A stretch of DNA of 64,000 nucleotides from Bacillota bacterium (GTDB taxonomy: Bacteria; Bacillota; Clostridia; Christensenellales; Aristaeellaceae): assembly GCA_023411375.1 (NCBI GenBank), contig JAEYOW010000033.1, positions 77,099 through 141,098 of the forward strand. Direction: 5' to 3'. The notes beneath the pieces were generated by a model. The model was not told where the DNA came from, ran no database searches, and was given only the letters and a program-made list of their open reading frames with translations. Numbering within the stretch: the first letter of the stretch is position 1; every line of letters starts with the position of its first letter. Shown in pieces: positions 7,111-14,020 of this stretch. The position numbers were made by a program, and so were the translations under genes.

Positions 7111-8403
7111 ATGGACATTCAAAAAATCCCCGCCAGCCGGTTGAACGCGGCGGCTTACAATCCCCGCAAAGACCTGAAGCCCGGCGACAGAGAGTATGAG
7201 AAGCTCAAGCGCTCCATCGCGGAGTTTGGCTATGTGGAGCCGGTGATCTGGAACCGGCAGACCGGGAACGTGGTGGGCGGTCATCAGCGGCTGAAGGTAC
7301 TGGTCGATCTGGGCCAGCGGGAAATCGACTGCGTGGTGGTCGATCTCGATCTCCAGCGGGAAAAGGCGCTGAACATCGCCCTCAACAAAATTCAGGGCGA
7401 TTGGGACGAGAGCAAGCTGGCTTCTCTCATGGCAGAATTTGATGTTTCGGCCTTCGACGTATCGCTCACCGGCTTTGACGCGGAGGAAGTGGACGCGCTG
7501 CTGAACAGATTCTATTCCCATGAGGCCGCCGAGGACGATTTCAATGCAGAAGGCGAAAAGAAGAAAATCGCGAACGCGGGCGGCCCGGTGACTCAGCCCG
7601 GCGATTGCTGGCGGCTGGGCGAGCATCTGCTGCTCTGCGGCGACGCTACCGATCCCGCTGCTTATGAAAAGCTGCTGGGAAGAGAACAGGCGCAATGTGT
7701 CGTGACCTCGCCGCCCGCCGACCCGAAGGAATACGCGAAGAACGGCTTGGAGCCGTGGCTGAAGCGCATGTCAGCAGTCATTCGGCTGCTGACGCATCAT
7801 GTCGGGATCATCTGCTGGCAGACCGCCGACCTGATGAAAACCGGCAGTCCGTTCATCGAACCGCTGTCCTTCCATTCCAACCGGCTGTTTGCGGACGAGA
7901 ATTTTCGTCCGCTGTGGATTCGTGTCTGGAAAATGACCGGCAGCGTGCCTGCGACGGCGCTGCAGACCGCTTCGAACAAACCCGCGCCGGAATTCGACTA
8001 TGTGACGGCCTACGCCAGCGACGCGCCCGAGGCGTATAACGATCAGGAATATGCCTGGGTGTCGGCCTATGCCGCCCATGCGTTCCAATTCGTGAAGCGC
8101 CTGACTCGCGAGGAACGGCGCAAGTGGGGCTACGCGGGCGTGTGGGAAATCGCCGCTATGCGCAGCGACAAAAGCGCCGAACCGCAGATTCCGGTGGAAC
8201 TGCCCTGGCGCTGTCTCAAGATGCACAGCGATCTGCACGGCCTGATTCTTGATCCGTTTGCAGGTCTGGGTACTACGCTGATCGCCTGTGAACAATCCGG
8301 GCGGCGCTGCCGGGCCATGGAAAGCGATCCGATGCATTGCGACCTGATCGTGCGCCGCTGGGAGCAATTCACCGGCGAAAAGGCCGAGAAAATCGAAACA
8401 TAA
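7111..8403 (+). CDS. ParB domain-DNA methylase fusion with altered catalytic motif
   Basis: The 430-residue protein joins a ParB N-terminal domain (about 1-90, with GGHQRLKVL) to an amino-methyltransferase-like domain (about 160-425). The cofactor-binding motif DPFAGLGTT is clear at 381-389. The catalytic motif IV reads TSPPA at 199-203, where active N4/N6 methylases have an aromatic residue (DPPY, SPPY or SPPW). The domain order (motif IV before motif I) is the beta class. The enzyme may therefore be inactive as a methylase or act in DNA recognition for the modification island. It starts 3 bases after the PP-loop gene. Confidence 0.8.
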   Translation: MDIQKIPASRLNAAAYNPRKDLKPGDREYEKLKRSIAEFGYVEPVIWNRQTGNVVGGHQRLKVLVDLGQREIDCVVVDLDLQREKALNIALNKIQGDWDESKLASLMAEFDVSAFDVSLTGFDAEEVDALLNRFYSHEAAEDDFNAEGEKKKIANAGGPVTQPGDCWRLGEHLLLCGDATDPAAYEKLLGREQAQCVVTSPPADPKEYAKNGLEPWLKRMSAVIRLLTHHVGIICWQTADLMKTGSPFIEPLSFHSNRLFADENFRPLWIRVWKMTGSVPATALQTASNKPAPEFDYVTAYASDAPEAYNDQEYAWVSAYAAHAFQFVKRLTREERRKWGYAGVWEIAAMRSDKSAEPQIPVELPWRCLKMHSDLHGLILDPFAGLGTTLIACEQSGRRCRAMESDPMHCDLIVRRWEQFTGEKAEKIET

Positions 8404-8420
8404 CTTCAAAATTTCCGCCT

Positions 8421-8508
8421 GCTTTTCGAGGAAAAGAGCTTTCTTTTTCGGCGTGTCTCTGGTAACACTCACTCAGCCGGAAGGCACATCAAGAAGGAGG
8501 CAATCATC
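8421..8508 (+). promoter_or_regulatory. Shared leader element A (hairpin, T-run and conserved 21-base block)
   Basis: After the methylase gene comes an imperfect A/T-rich hairpin (8421-8439) with a T-rich tail, then a 21-base block at 8455-8475 containing ggtaacactcactca. The same 21 bases recur without mismatch at 10239-10259, also just upstream of a ribosome site and a small gene. The two leaders also share 'gcctgcttttc' and a C/T-rich stretch before the block. The ribosome site AAGGAGG follows at about 8494-8500. Function is unknown. Confidence 0.5.
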
Positions 8509-8955
8509 ATGAACAGACTTTTCGCAGAAACCTACGCCAAGGATCAGGAAATCGAAGCCCGTTACGCCGCCGCCGAACTCAAGAACGATCTGGCGGCTAT
8601 GGAACAGGCCCGTGCCGACCATTTCGCGCTGGAGGCCAGCATTCAGGCGCAGGGCAAGCCCTTCGAGCTTCTCTATAGCCTGTACGCCGCAACCATGAAG
8701 GTGGGCAACGAGCACATCGACATTTCCGAGCTGCACGAGTATCAGGACGCGGCAACGCTTATTGCCAGCTTCCGCGAGTACGGCGTTGAAGCCTTCACCT
8801 TTTCCTCGGGCTGGTCGAGCGCGGCGGGAAGCGCCTGGGCTTTCCTGCAGAACGGCTGCACGCTGGCGGGTATGGTTGAGATCAACGGCCCGCACAAGGC
8901 CTTTGGCAGCGACAAATACGAGCAGCGCCCGGCCTTCCTGTTCCGGGTACAGTAA
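8509..8955 (+). CDS. Hypothetical accessory protein behind leader A
   Basis: This is a 148-residue soluble protein that I do not recognise by family. The N-terminal third is helical and charged (KDQEIEARYAAAELKNDLAAMEQARADH). The C-terminal half is richer in aromatic and glycine residues (FTFSSGWSSAAGSAWAF). The start is supported by AAGGAGG at the right spacing. It opens a run of five closely spaced small genes (8509-10170) that may be one operon starting at the conserved leader. Proteins of this look occur in Clostridia phages and conjugative elements; no function can be proposed. Confidence 0.6.
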   Translation: MNRLFAETYAKDQEIEARYAAAELKNDLAAMEQARADHFALEASIQAQGKPFELLYSLYAATMKVGNEHIDISELHEYQDAATLIASFREYGVEAFTFSSGWSSAAGSAWAFLQNGCTLAGMVEINGPHKAFGSDKYEQRPAFLFRVQ

Positions 8956-8967
8956 GGAGGCGGGCAT

Positions 8968-9333
8968 ATGCTGCAGATCGGCAGGTATACCGCGCCGCAG
9001 GACGGGCGGCCCGCGGTCATTCAGCGGGAATTCTACGGTCAGGGTTATATTTTCAAGGACGAAGCCGCTTTCCTTTCCCATCCGGATCAGGTCTGCTATG
9101 TGCCGGAACTTTCCGATACGGCCTATACCCGCAACGACCTGCTGGCCCTGTGCGACGGGCAGGAAAAGCTGGCACAGCGCTGCTTCGACTGTCTGAACTG
9201 GCAGAGCCCGACAACGTGGGTGGATGAGCAATTCATCTTCGGCGAATGGGTACGCTGCGAGGAATGCCACCGCGTATATGACGCGGAAGATAGCGCCACC
9301 TGTCCGCATTGCAAAGGAGGCGCGGCGCTGTGA
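8968..9333 (+). CDS. Hypothetical zinc-ribbon accessory protein
   Basis: This 121-residue protein ends in a probable zinc ribbon: CEEC near 98-101 and CPHC near 113-116. An earlier CFDC lies near 73. It has no membrane segment. It follows the previous gene by 12 bases with a GGAGG site and overlaps the next start (GTGA overlap). I do not recognise it; the zinc ribbon suggests nucleic-acid or protein binding. Confidence 0.6.
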   Translation: MLQIGRYTAPQDGRPAVIQREFYGQGYIFKDEAAFLSHPDQVCYVPELSDTAYTRNDLLALCDGQEKLAQRCFDCLNWQSPTTWVDEQFIFGEWVRCEECHRVYDAEDSATCPHCKGGAAL

Positions 9334-9644
9334 ACAAATATACCTTCATGGAACTGGACGGCGCGCTGGCCGAGCGCCTGAATGAAATTCTGCTGGAACT
9401 ACCCAAGAAAACGCCTTACAAGGAACGTAAGGCCGAAGCCGACGAAGCGCTGGAAAAATTCTGGGCCATGTTGGAAGGCAACGAAGCCCTGCAGGAACAG
9501 TTGGACGATGTGCTGAGCCTGATGCGCGCCTACACCTTCGATCAGAATCGCGCCTGCTATCTGCAGGGCGTCCGGGATTTCCGCGGGCTGATGCTGGGCA
9601 CGGTTCCCATGCTGGAGGAAGGAGACGATTCGGATGACGAATAA
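9330..9644 (+). CDS. Hypothetical accessory protein (helical, DUF6809-like appearance)
   Basis: This is a 104-residue, mainly helical, acidic protein. I chose the GTG at 9330 because it overlaps the previous stop codon and sits 9 bases after AAAGGAGG (9313-9320); an ATG at 9309 lies before that ribosome site. The pattern TPYKERKAEADEALEKFWAML resembles a small conserved family of Clostridia mobile elements, but I cannot name it with confidence. It overlaps the next gene by 11 bases. Confidence 0.55.
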   Translation: MNKYTFMELDGALAERLNEILLELPKKTPYKERKAEADEALEKFWAMLEGNEALQEQLDDVLSLMRAYTFDQNRACYLQGVRDFRGLMLGTVPMLEEGDDSDDE

Positions 9645-9930
9645 GGCCTTTATGATAGGAAAGCTCATGGCGACGCGCGGCGTGGCCGACAAGGTGAACG
9701 ATTGCCCGGAATTCGAGCGGTTTACGCGGCAGGCCTTCGCCCGGTATCGCCGCTGCGACTGGGGCGATCTGACGGAAAGCGACAGGCGGCAGAACGACGA
9801 GGCTGTGCGCAATGGCGACGACCGCATTCTGGCGGCGTATGTTCATCCGGAGCATCCGGACTGGAAGATATGGATTATTACCGAATATGATAGAAGCGCC
9901 ACCACGCTGCTGTTTCCCGACGAGTACTGA
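9634..9930 (+). CDS. Hypothetical conserved mobile-element protein
   Basis: This 98-residue protein has the recurrent pattern seen in many small proteins of Firmicutes mobile elements: RYRRCDWGDLTESDRRQNDEA, then ILAAYVHPEHP, then IWIITEYDRSATTLLFPDEY. No catalytic motif is evident and its role is unknown. It is co-translated with the gene before it (11-base overlap) and followed 12 bases later by the DUF4314 gene. Confidence 0.65.
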   Translation: MTNKAFMIGKLMATRGVADKVNDCPEFERFTRQAFARYRRCDWGDLTESDRRQNDEAVRNGDDRILAAYVHPEHPDWKIWIITEYDRSATTLLFPDEY

Positions 9931-9942
9931 CGGAGGTGTGCT

Positions 9943-10170
9943 ATGAACGAATTCCCTTCTCCGTCTGCTGTTGAACGCATACGCGCGGAGTATCCCGCAG
10001 GCTGCCGGGTGGCGCTGGTCTCCATGGGGCCAGATTCCTATTCCCGGCTGAAGCCCGGCGACGAGGGCACGGTATTCCATGTGGACGATGCGGGCACGGT
10101 GCATGTGAACTGGGACTGCGGCTCGACGCTGGGCATGGTGTACGGCGTGGATGTGATCCGAAAGCTGTGA
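9943..10170 (+). CDS. DUF4314 domain protein
   Basis: This 75-residue protein matches the DUF4314 pattern: GCRVALVSMGPDSYSRLKPGDEGTV, followed by VDDAGTVHVNWDCGSTLGMV and a final GVDVIRKL. The domain looks like a small SH3-type barrel. It is common on phages, plasmids and conjugative elements of Firmicutes and has no known function. It is the last gene of the accessory run and is followed by a terminator. Confidence 0.8.
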   Translation: MNEFPSPSAVERIRAEYPAGCRVALVSMGPDSYSRLKPGDEGTVFHVDDAGTVHVNWDCGSTLGMVYGVDVIRKL

Positions 10171-10178
10171 TTTGGGCG

Positions 10179-10199
10179 GGCCGGAAACGGCCTGCTTTT
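10179..10199 (+). terminator. Terminator after the DUF4314 gene
   Basis: GGCCG and CGGCC pair around a GAAA tetraloop (10179-10192) and are followed by tgctttt. It ends the first accessory run, and leader element B begins immediately after. Confidence 0.6.
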
Positions 10200-10283
10200 C
10201 TTCTGCAAAAACGGCGTCTGAGCTTGCTTTTCAGGGGCGTCTCTGGTAACACTCACTCACATCGAACGAAGGAGGCACATCCC
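10194..10283 (+). promoter_or_regulatory. Shared leader element B (second copy of the conserved 21-base block)
   Basis: Bases 10239-10259 repeat without mismatch the 21-base block at 8455-8475 (it contains ggtaacactcactca). The flanking gagc-tgcttttc-gg-gc pattern is also similar to leader A. A GGAGG ribosome site (10271-10275) and ATG follow. Two unrelated genes behind the same leader suggest a shared control signal, in DNA or in the RNA. Confidence 0.5.
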
Positions 10284-10592
10284 ATGAAAAGCATTCAGCA
10301 GACCCGGAACGAATTCTTCCGCCTCATGGCCGACAACGGCTTTGAATCCACCGGCAGCGCCGACTATGACGGCAACGTGATCTTTGCCCGCGAATGGACG
10401 CGCACCTGTCAGGTGGTCTGGTACGGCGAGCGCACCAGCACCTACCGCGTTACCGCCCGGATCAGCTTCGGCACGCCGCTCATTTGCCTGTACGAAAACG
10501 GCCGCCCGCTGGGCCAGCGCGATTATTCCAGCCCCAAACGCGCCATGAACGCCATCCGCGAGATCGTCCGCTGCGCGGGCTACGTCCTGTAA
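10284..10592 (+). CDS. Hypothetical accessory protein behind leader B
   Basis: This 102-residue protein is not recognised. The start at 10284 is fixed by AAGGAGG at 10269-10275; an upstream reading frame from 10167 runs through the leader and is not believed. The protein has a beta-rich middle (ADYDGNVIFAREW, then TYRVTARISFGTPL) and a helical end. It is followed 13 bases later by the next gene, so the two share a message. Confidence 0.6.
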   Translation: MKSIQQTRNEFFRLMADNGFESTGSADYDGNVIFAREWTRTCQVVWYGERTSTYRVTARISFGTPLICLYENGRPLGQRDYSSPKRAMNAIREIVRCAGYVL

Positions 10593-10605
10593 GGAGAGAA
10601 CGAAG

Positions 10606-11547
10606 ATGAACGAGCTTTTCATCAACTGGCTTCACTCCGGCGATAAGGGCCTGCTCCGGCTGGTTCTTCCCCGCGAAACCTATCTTTTCCTCCGCGCGGA
10701 AAAGCGGCCCGGCTTCGATTATCTATACTGCCAGCGGCAGTACGGCAGCGACGGCCTGCGCCGCAAGGACAGCTTTCAGTATGCGGGCCTCTATTGCGCG
10801 GCGGACGGCCTGATCTACGACGCGGATTACGCGCTGACGCATATGGACGACGCGGACAAAACGCTCCCGGCCCGCTCTTACGAAGCCCTGCGCAGGCAGT
10901 TGCAGCAGGACGTGCGCGCCATGATCGAGCAGCGCGTGGACAATGACTGCGGAAACCTGACGGTGCATGAGCTGACCGACGCAAAATTCCTCTGCGCGCT
11001 GGACGCCTATCGCAAGTATTACGCCGCCCGCGACGTGCGGCAGCGGTATTTGGAAACCGGAAAGCTGGACAGCGAAGGCTTTCATTGCCGGTATGCTCCG
11101 GAGGGATGGACGGAGGATTCGTTCCTTTCCTATATCGCCGATCCGCTGGCCTATGCCGAGCGGGAGGCGGAACGCTACTGGACAGAAAATCAGGAAGCAA
11201 TGTACCTGCAATTTCTGGAGCAGGATGCGCGGGACGCGGAACAGGCTGCAATTGCGGAGAATCCGCAAAATCCCGTTCACATCGTCCGGCAGATCATGGC
11301 CGTCATGAACGCCAGCGGTGCGAAAACCGTGAATGTGACCGTGCGGAAGGATGGGAAAGAACTGACCTTCAAGACGGAGACCAGCGACCTGCGCCGGGAT
11401 TGCACGGGCGGCTATTCGCACTGGCATATGATTGCAGCCGACCGGCGCAGATTTTTCGAATGCTTTGGCCGGAACGCCGAATACAGGCCGGAGGAAATCC
11501 TCCGTATCACCTATGGCCGCAGCGTATTATATGAAGCAAAAGGTTGA
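10606..11547 (+). CDS. Hypothetical accessory protein, 313 residues
   Basis: This is the largest protein of the accessory segment and I do not recognise it. It has no membrane segment. The N-terminal 110 residues are mixed alpha/beta, the middle (110-235) is helical and rich in Tyr and Arg, and residues 245-270 (AKTVNVTVRKDGKELTF) look like a small beta domain. A ribosome site AAGGAGA precedes the ATG. A tetraloop terminator follows 7 bases after the stop. Function unknown. Confidence 0.6.
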   Translation: MNELFINWLHSGDKGLLRLVLPRETYLFLRAEKRPGFDYLYCQRQYGSDGLRRKDSFQYAGLYCAADGLIYDADYALTHMDDADKTLPARSYEALRRQLQQDVRAMIEQRVDNDCGNLTVHELTDAKFLCALDAYRKYYAARDVRQRYLETGKLDSEGFHCRYAPEGWTEDSFLSYIADPLAYAEREAERYWTENQEAMYLQFLEQDARDAEQAAIAENPQNPVHIVRQIMAVMNASGAKTVNVTVRKDGKELTFKTETSDLRRDCTGGYSHWHMIAADRRRFFECFGRNAEYRPEEILRITYGRSVLYEAKG

Positions 11548-11554
11548 CGGCCGC

Positions 11555-11576
11555 AGCCCCGCAAGGGGCTATTTTC
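11555..11576 (+). terminator. Terminator at the end of the accessory segment
   Basis: AGCCCC (11555-11560) and GGGGCT (11565-11570) enclose a GCAA tetraloop and are followed by attttc. The T-run is short, so termination may be partial, which would allow read-through to the large terminase. Confidence 0.6.
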
Positions 11577-11599
11577 ATGCTCACTGAAAGGAGGCCGCA

Positions 11600-12115
11600 T
11601 TGACAAACCCCATTCATAAGACAAAGCATGGCTATTATGTCGCCTCCTTCGCCAGCGGCGGCGATTTTTCGTTTGATGAGATCGATCTGCCGCTGATCCG
11701 CGCCCATACCTGGCACCTGGGCAAGCGCGGCTATCCGGCCACGCATATCGGCGGCAGAACGGCCGTGCTGCACCGGCTGCTGTTTCCGGACGCGCAGGAA
11801 TATGAGATCGATCACATCAACGGCGACAAGCTGGACAACCGCCGCCGAAACCTGCGGCTGTGCACGCATCAGCAGAACGCCTTCAACCAGAAGCGCCGCC
11901 GCACCAACACCAGCGGCTATATCGGCGTGAGCTATGCTCGCGGGCGCGGATGCTTCGAGGCGTACATTCATCATCATGGGCGCAAGCATCATCTGGGGCT
12001 GTTCCCGGACGCGCTGTTGGCGGCCCGGACGCGGGACTGCGTGGCCCGGCTGCTGTTCGGCGAGTATGCCCGGCTGAATTTTCCGAAGGGAGGCGGCAGA
12101 CGTGGCCCGCGCTAA
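11600..12115 (+). CDS. HNH homing-type endonuclease with AP2 DNA-binding domain
   Basis: The 171-residue protein has an HNH_3 nuclease core (LHRLLFPDAQEYEIDHINGD, then LDNRRRNLRLCTHQQN) followed by an AP2-like DNA-binding segment (TSGYIGVSYARGRGCFEAYI, about 110-150). This is the usual make-up of free-standing HNH homing endonucleases. It starts at TTG, placed by AAAGGAGG at 11587-11594. It ends overlapping the large-terminase start by 14 bases, a common place for such selfish nucleases, although a packaging role is also possible. Confidence 0.85.
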   Translation: MTNPIHKTKHGYYVASFASGGDFSFDEIDLPLIRAHTWHLGKRGYPATHIGGRTAVLHRLLFPDAQEYEIDHINGDKLDNRRRNLRLCTHQQNAFNQKRRRTNTSGYIGVSYARGRGCFEAYIHHHGRKHHLGLFPDALLAARTRDCVARLLFGEYARLNFPKGGGRRGPR

Positions 12116-13700
12116 GAAGTATCAGCCCACGGAATTCATGCTGCCCACCTCGCATTACGACAAGGAGCGCGCCAACCATGCCGTCAATTTTATTCAATCC
12201 CTGAAGCACACCAAAGGCGTGTGGGCCGGGCAGCCGTTTCTGCTGTTCGACTGGCAGGAGAAGATCATCCGCGACCTGTTCGGCATCATCAAGGCCAACG
12301 GATACCGGCAATTCAACACGGCATTCGTGGAAATCTGCAAAAAGGCCGGTAAGAGCGAACTGGCCGCCGCCGTGGCGCTGTATATGCTGGCGGGTGACGG
12401 CGAGGAAGGCGCGGAGATTTACGGCTGTGCCAATGACCGGCAGCAGGCCAGCATCGTATTCGATGTGGCCAAGGACATGGTGCTGCAGTGCCCGGCGCTG
12501 CTCAAGCGCATCAAAATTGTGGAGAGCCAGAAACGCCTTGTATACCTGCCAACTCGCGGAATCTATCAGGTGCTGTCCTCGGAGGTCGCCTCCAAGTATG
12601 GATACAACGTCCACGCCTGTATCTTCGACGAGCTGCTGGGCCAACCCAATCGAAAGCTGTTCGACGTGATGACAAAGGGCTCCGGCGCGGCCCGAAAGCA
12701 GCCGCTGAATTTCGTCATTACGACCGCAGGTTCTGATAAAAACAGTATCTGCTACGAGGTGCATTCCAAAGCGCTGGATATTCTGGAGGGTCGCAAACAC
12801 GATTCCACCTTCTACCCGGTGGTGTATTCCACGCCCACGGACGCGGATTGGACAGACCCCAAGGTCTGGAAAGCCGTGAACCCGTCGCTGGGCAAGACGG
12901 TGGACATCGAGTATTACAAAACGGCCTGCGAAAGCGCGAAGCAGAATCCCGCCGAGGAAATGCAGTTTCGGCAATTCCACCTGTGTCAGTGGACGAGCGC
13001 CACCACGCGCTGGATGCCCATGGACAAATGGGACGCCTGCGCCTATCCGGTCGATCCGGAGCGGCTGCGCGGGCGTGTGTGCTATGGCGGATTGGATTTG
13101 TCCAGCACCACGGACATTACGGCCTTCGTGCTGGTCTTTCCTCCGGAGGATGAGGACGGCAAGTATGAAATTCTGCCGTTCTTCTGGCTGCCGGAGGATT
13201 CCATTGACCTGCGCGTGCGCCGGGATCACGTGCCCTATGATACATGGGCACAGCAGGGGCTGGTCTATACCACGGAGGGCAATGTCATTCATTATGGCTA
13301 TATCGAGGAATTCATTGAAGAACTGGGCACGAAGTACAACATCCACGAAATCGCCTTCGACCGCTGGGGCGCAGTGCAGATGACGCAGAATCTGGAGGGG
13401 CTGGGCTTCACGGTTGTGCCATTCGGCCAGGGCTACAAGGATATGTCGCCGCCCACCAAGGAATTATTGAAGCTGACGCTGGAGGGCAAGCTGGCCCACG
13501 GCGGACACCCGGTGCTGCGCTGGATGGTGGACAACGTGACGATTCGCTCCGATCCCGCCGGGAATATCAAAGCGGACAAGGAGAAAAGCACAGAAAAAAT
13601 AGACGGAGCCATCGCGACCATCATGGCGCTGGATCGTGCGATCCGGCATGAAGGCGACGGCGCGTCCGTCTATGACGAGAGAGGGCTGCTTATGATATAG
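12102..13700 (+). CDS. terL: Phage terminase large subunit
   Basis: The 532-residue protein is an HK97-like large terminase, the motor and nuclease that packages DNA into the head. The ATPase has a deviant Walker A (CKKAGKSE, 79-86) and Walker B (HACIFDE, 171-177). The RNase-H-fold nuclease has acidic residues in LDLSSTTD (331-338), D420 in AFDRWG and D501 in KIDGAIA. It starts at GTG behind GGGAGG. It is separated from the small subunit by about 8 kb, where most relatives have them adjacent. Confidence 0.95.
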   Translation: MARAKKYQPTEFMLPTSHYDKERANHAVNFIQSLKHTKGVWAGQPFLLFDWQEKIIRDLFGIIKANGYRQFNTAFVEICKKAGKSELAAAVALYMLAGDGEEGAEIYGCANDRQQASIVFDVAKDMVLQCPALLKRIKIVESQKRLVYLPTRGIYQVLSSEVASKYGYNVHACIFDELLGQPNRKLFDVMTKGSGAARKQPLNFVITTAGSDKNSICYEVHSKALDILEGRKHDSTFYPVVYSTPTDADWTDPKVWKAVNPSLGKTVDIEYYKTACESAKQNPAEEMQFRQFHLCQWTSATTRWMPMDKWDACAYPVDPERLRGRVCYGGLDLSSTTDITAFVLVFPPEDEDGKYEILPFFWLPEDSIDLRVRRDHVPYDTWAQQGLVYTTEGNVIHYGYIEEFIEELGTKYNIHEIAFDRWGAVQMTQNLEGLGFTVVPFGQGYKDMSPPTKELLKLTLEGKLAHGGHPVLRWMVDNVTIRSDPAGNIKADKEKSTEKIDGAIATIMALDRAIRHEGDGASVYDERGLLMI

Positions 13701-13711
13701 AAATAGAAAAG

Positions 13712-13745
13712 AGCTGTCACTTTCGACAGCTCAGTTGGATTTTGT
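13712..13745. terminator. Bidirectional terminator between terL and the YjzC-like gene
   Basis: GAGCTGTC (13712-13719) pairs perfectly with GACAGCTC (13726-13733). The right side continues into a T-containing stretch for the + strand, and the left side (aaatagaaaa) gives a T-rich tail for the - strand. It can insulate the leftward moron from the rightward late operon. Confidence 0.75.
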
Positions 13746-13754
13746 ATTCAATTT

Positions 13755-13937
13755 TTAGGGACGACCAGACTTGTTTTTGGTGGGGTCATTCATGACATAA
13801 CCCTGACCAGCCTTGGGGGTAGGCGGCATAGGTTCACCTTTTACAACGGTGACTTCTTTGCCCGTCTGTCCACCACGAGGCCCGACGATTCCGTACTGAC
13901 CGGATGCCGGAGCCTTATTACCAGGTTTCAACGCCAT
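13755..13937 (-). CDS. YjzC-like small protein (moron)
   Basis: This 60-residue basic protein resembles the YjzC family of Firmicutes: LKPGNKAPASGQYGIVGPRG, then VVKGEPMPPTPKAG and a Lys/Arg-rich end. No biochemical function is known. It is encoded opposite to all its phage neighbours between terL and portal, in AT-rich DNA. It has its own consensus promoter, a CIRCE-like operator, a strong ribosome site and a terminator, a self-contained moron. I chose the ATG at 13937, which is 7 bases from AAAGGAGG; an ATG at 13943 is too close. It is probably expressed from the prophage under stress. Confidence 0.8.
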   Translation of the reverse strand: MALKPGNKAPASGQYGIVGPRGGQTGKEVTVVKGEPMPPTPKAGQGYVMNDPTKNKSGRP

Positions 13938-13957
13938 CAGCATTCCTCCTTTCTTTT

Positions 13958-13990
13958 TTATCAGCACTCATTAAAGTTGAGTGCTGATAA
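13958..13990 (-). promoter_or_regulatory. CIRCE-like HrcA operator
   Basis: A perfect inverted repeat with 13-base arms (TTATCAGCACTCA and its complement) and a 7-base spacer. Read as CIRCE it is TCAGCACTC-N9-GAGTGCTGA at 13961-13987, one base per arm different from the consensus TTAGCACTC-N9-GAGTGCTAA. It lies at the expected transcription start, just downstream of the -10 box, where HrcA repression works. The host HrcA is the likely ligand. Confidence 0.85.
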
Positions 13991-13991
13991 A

Positions 13992-14020
13992 ATTATACTC
14001 AAATTTATAGTGCGAGTCAA
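13992..14020 (-). promoter_or_regulatory. Consensus SigA promoter for the YjzC-like gene
   Basis: On the - strand the -35 is TTGACT (14020-14015) and the -10 is TATAAT (13997-13992), separated by 17 bases. It reads into the CIRCE-like palindrome and then the YjzC-like gene. Confidence 0.9.

Noticed and set aside
11883..13346. 487-residue open frame opposite the large terminase
   Set aside because: Shadow of a gene with clear terminase motifs; composition is low-complexity and without family resemblance.
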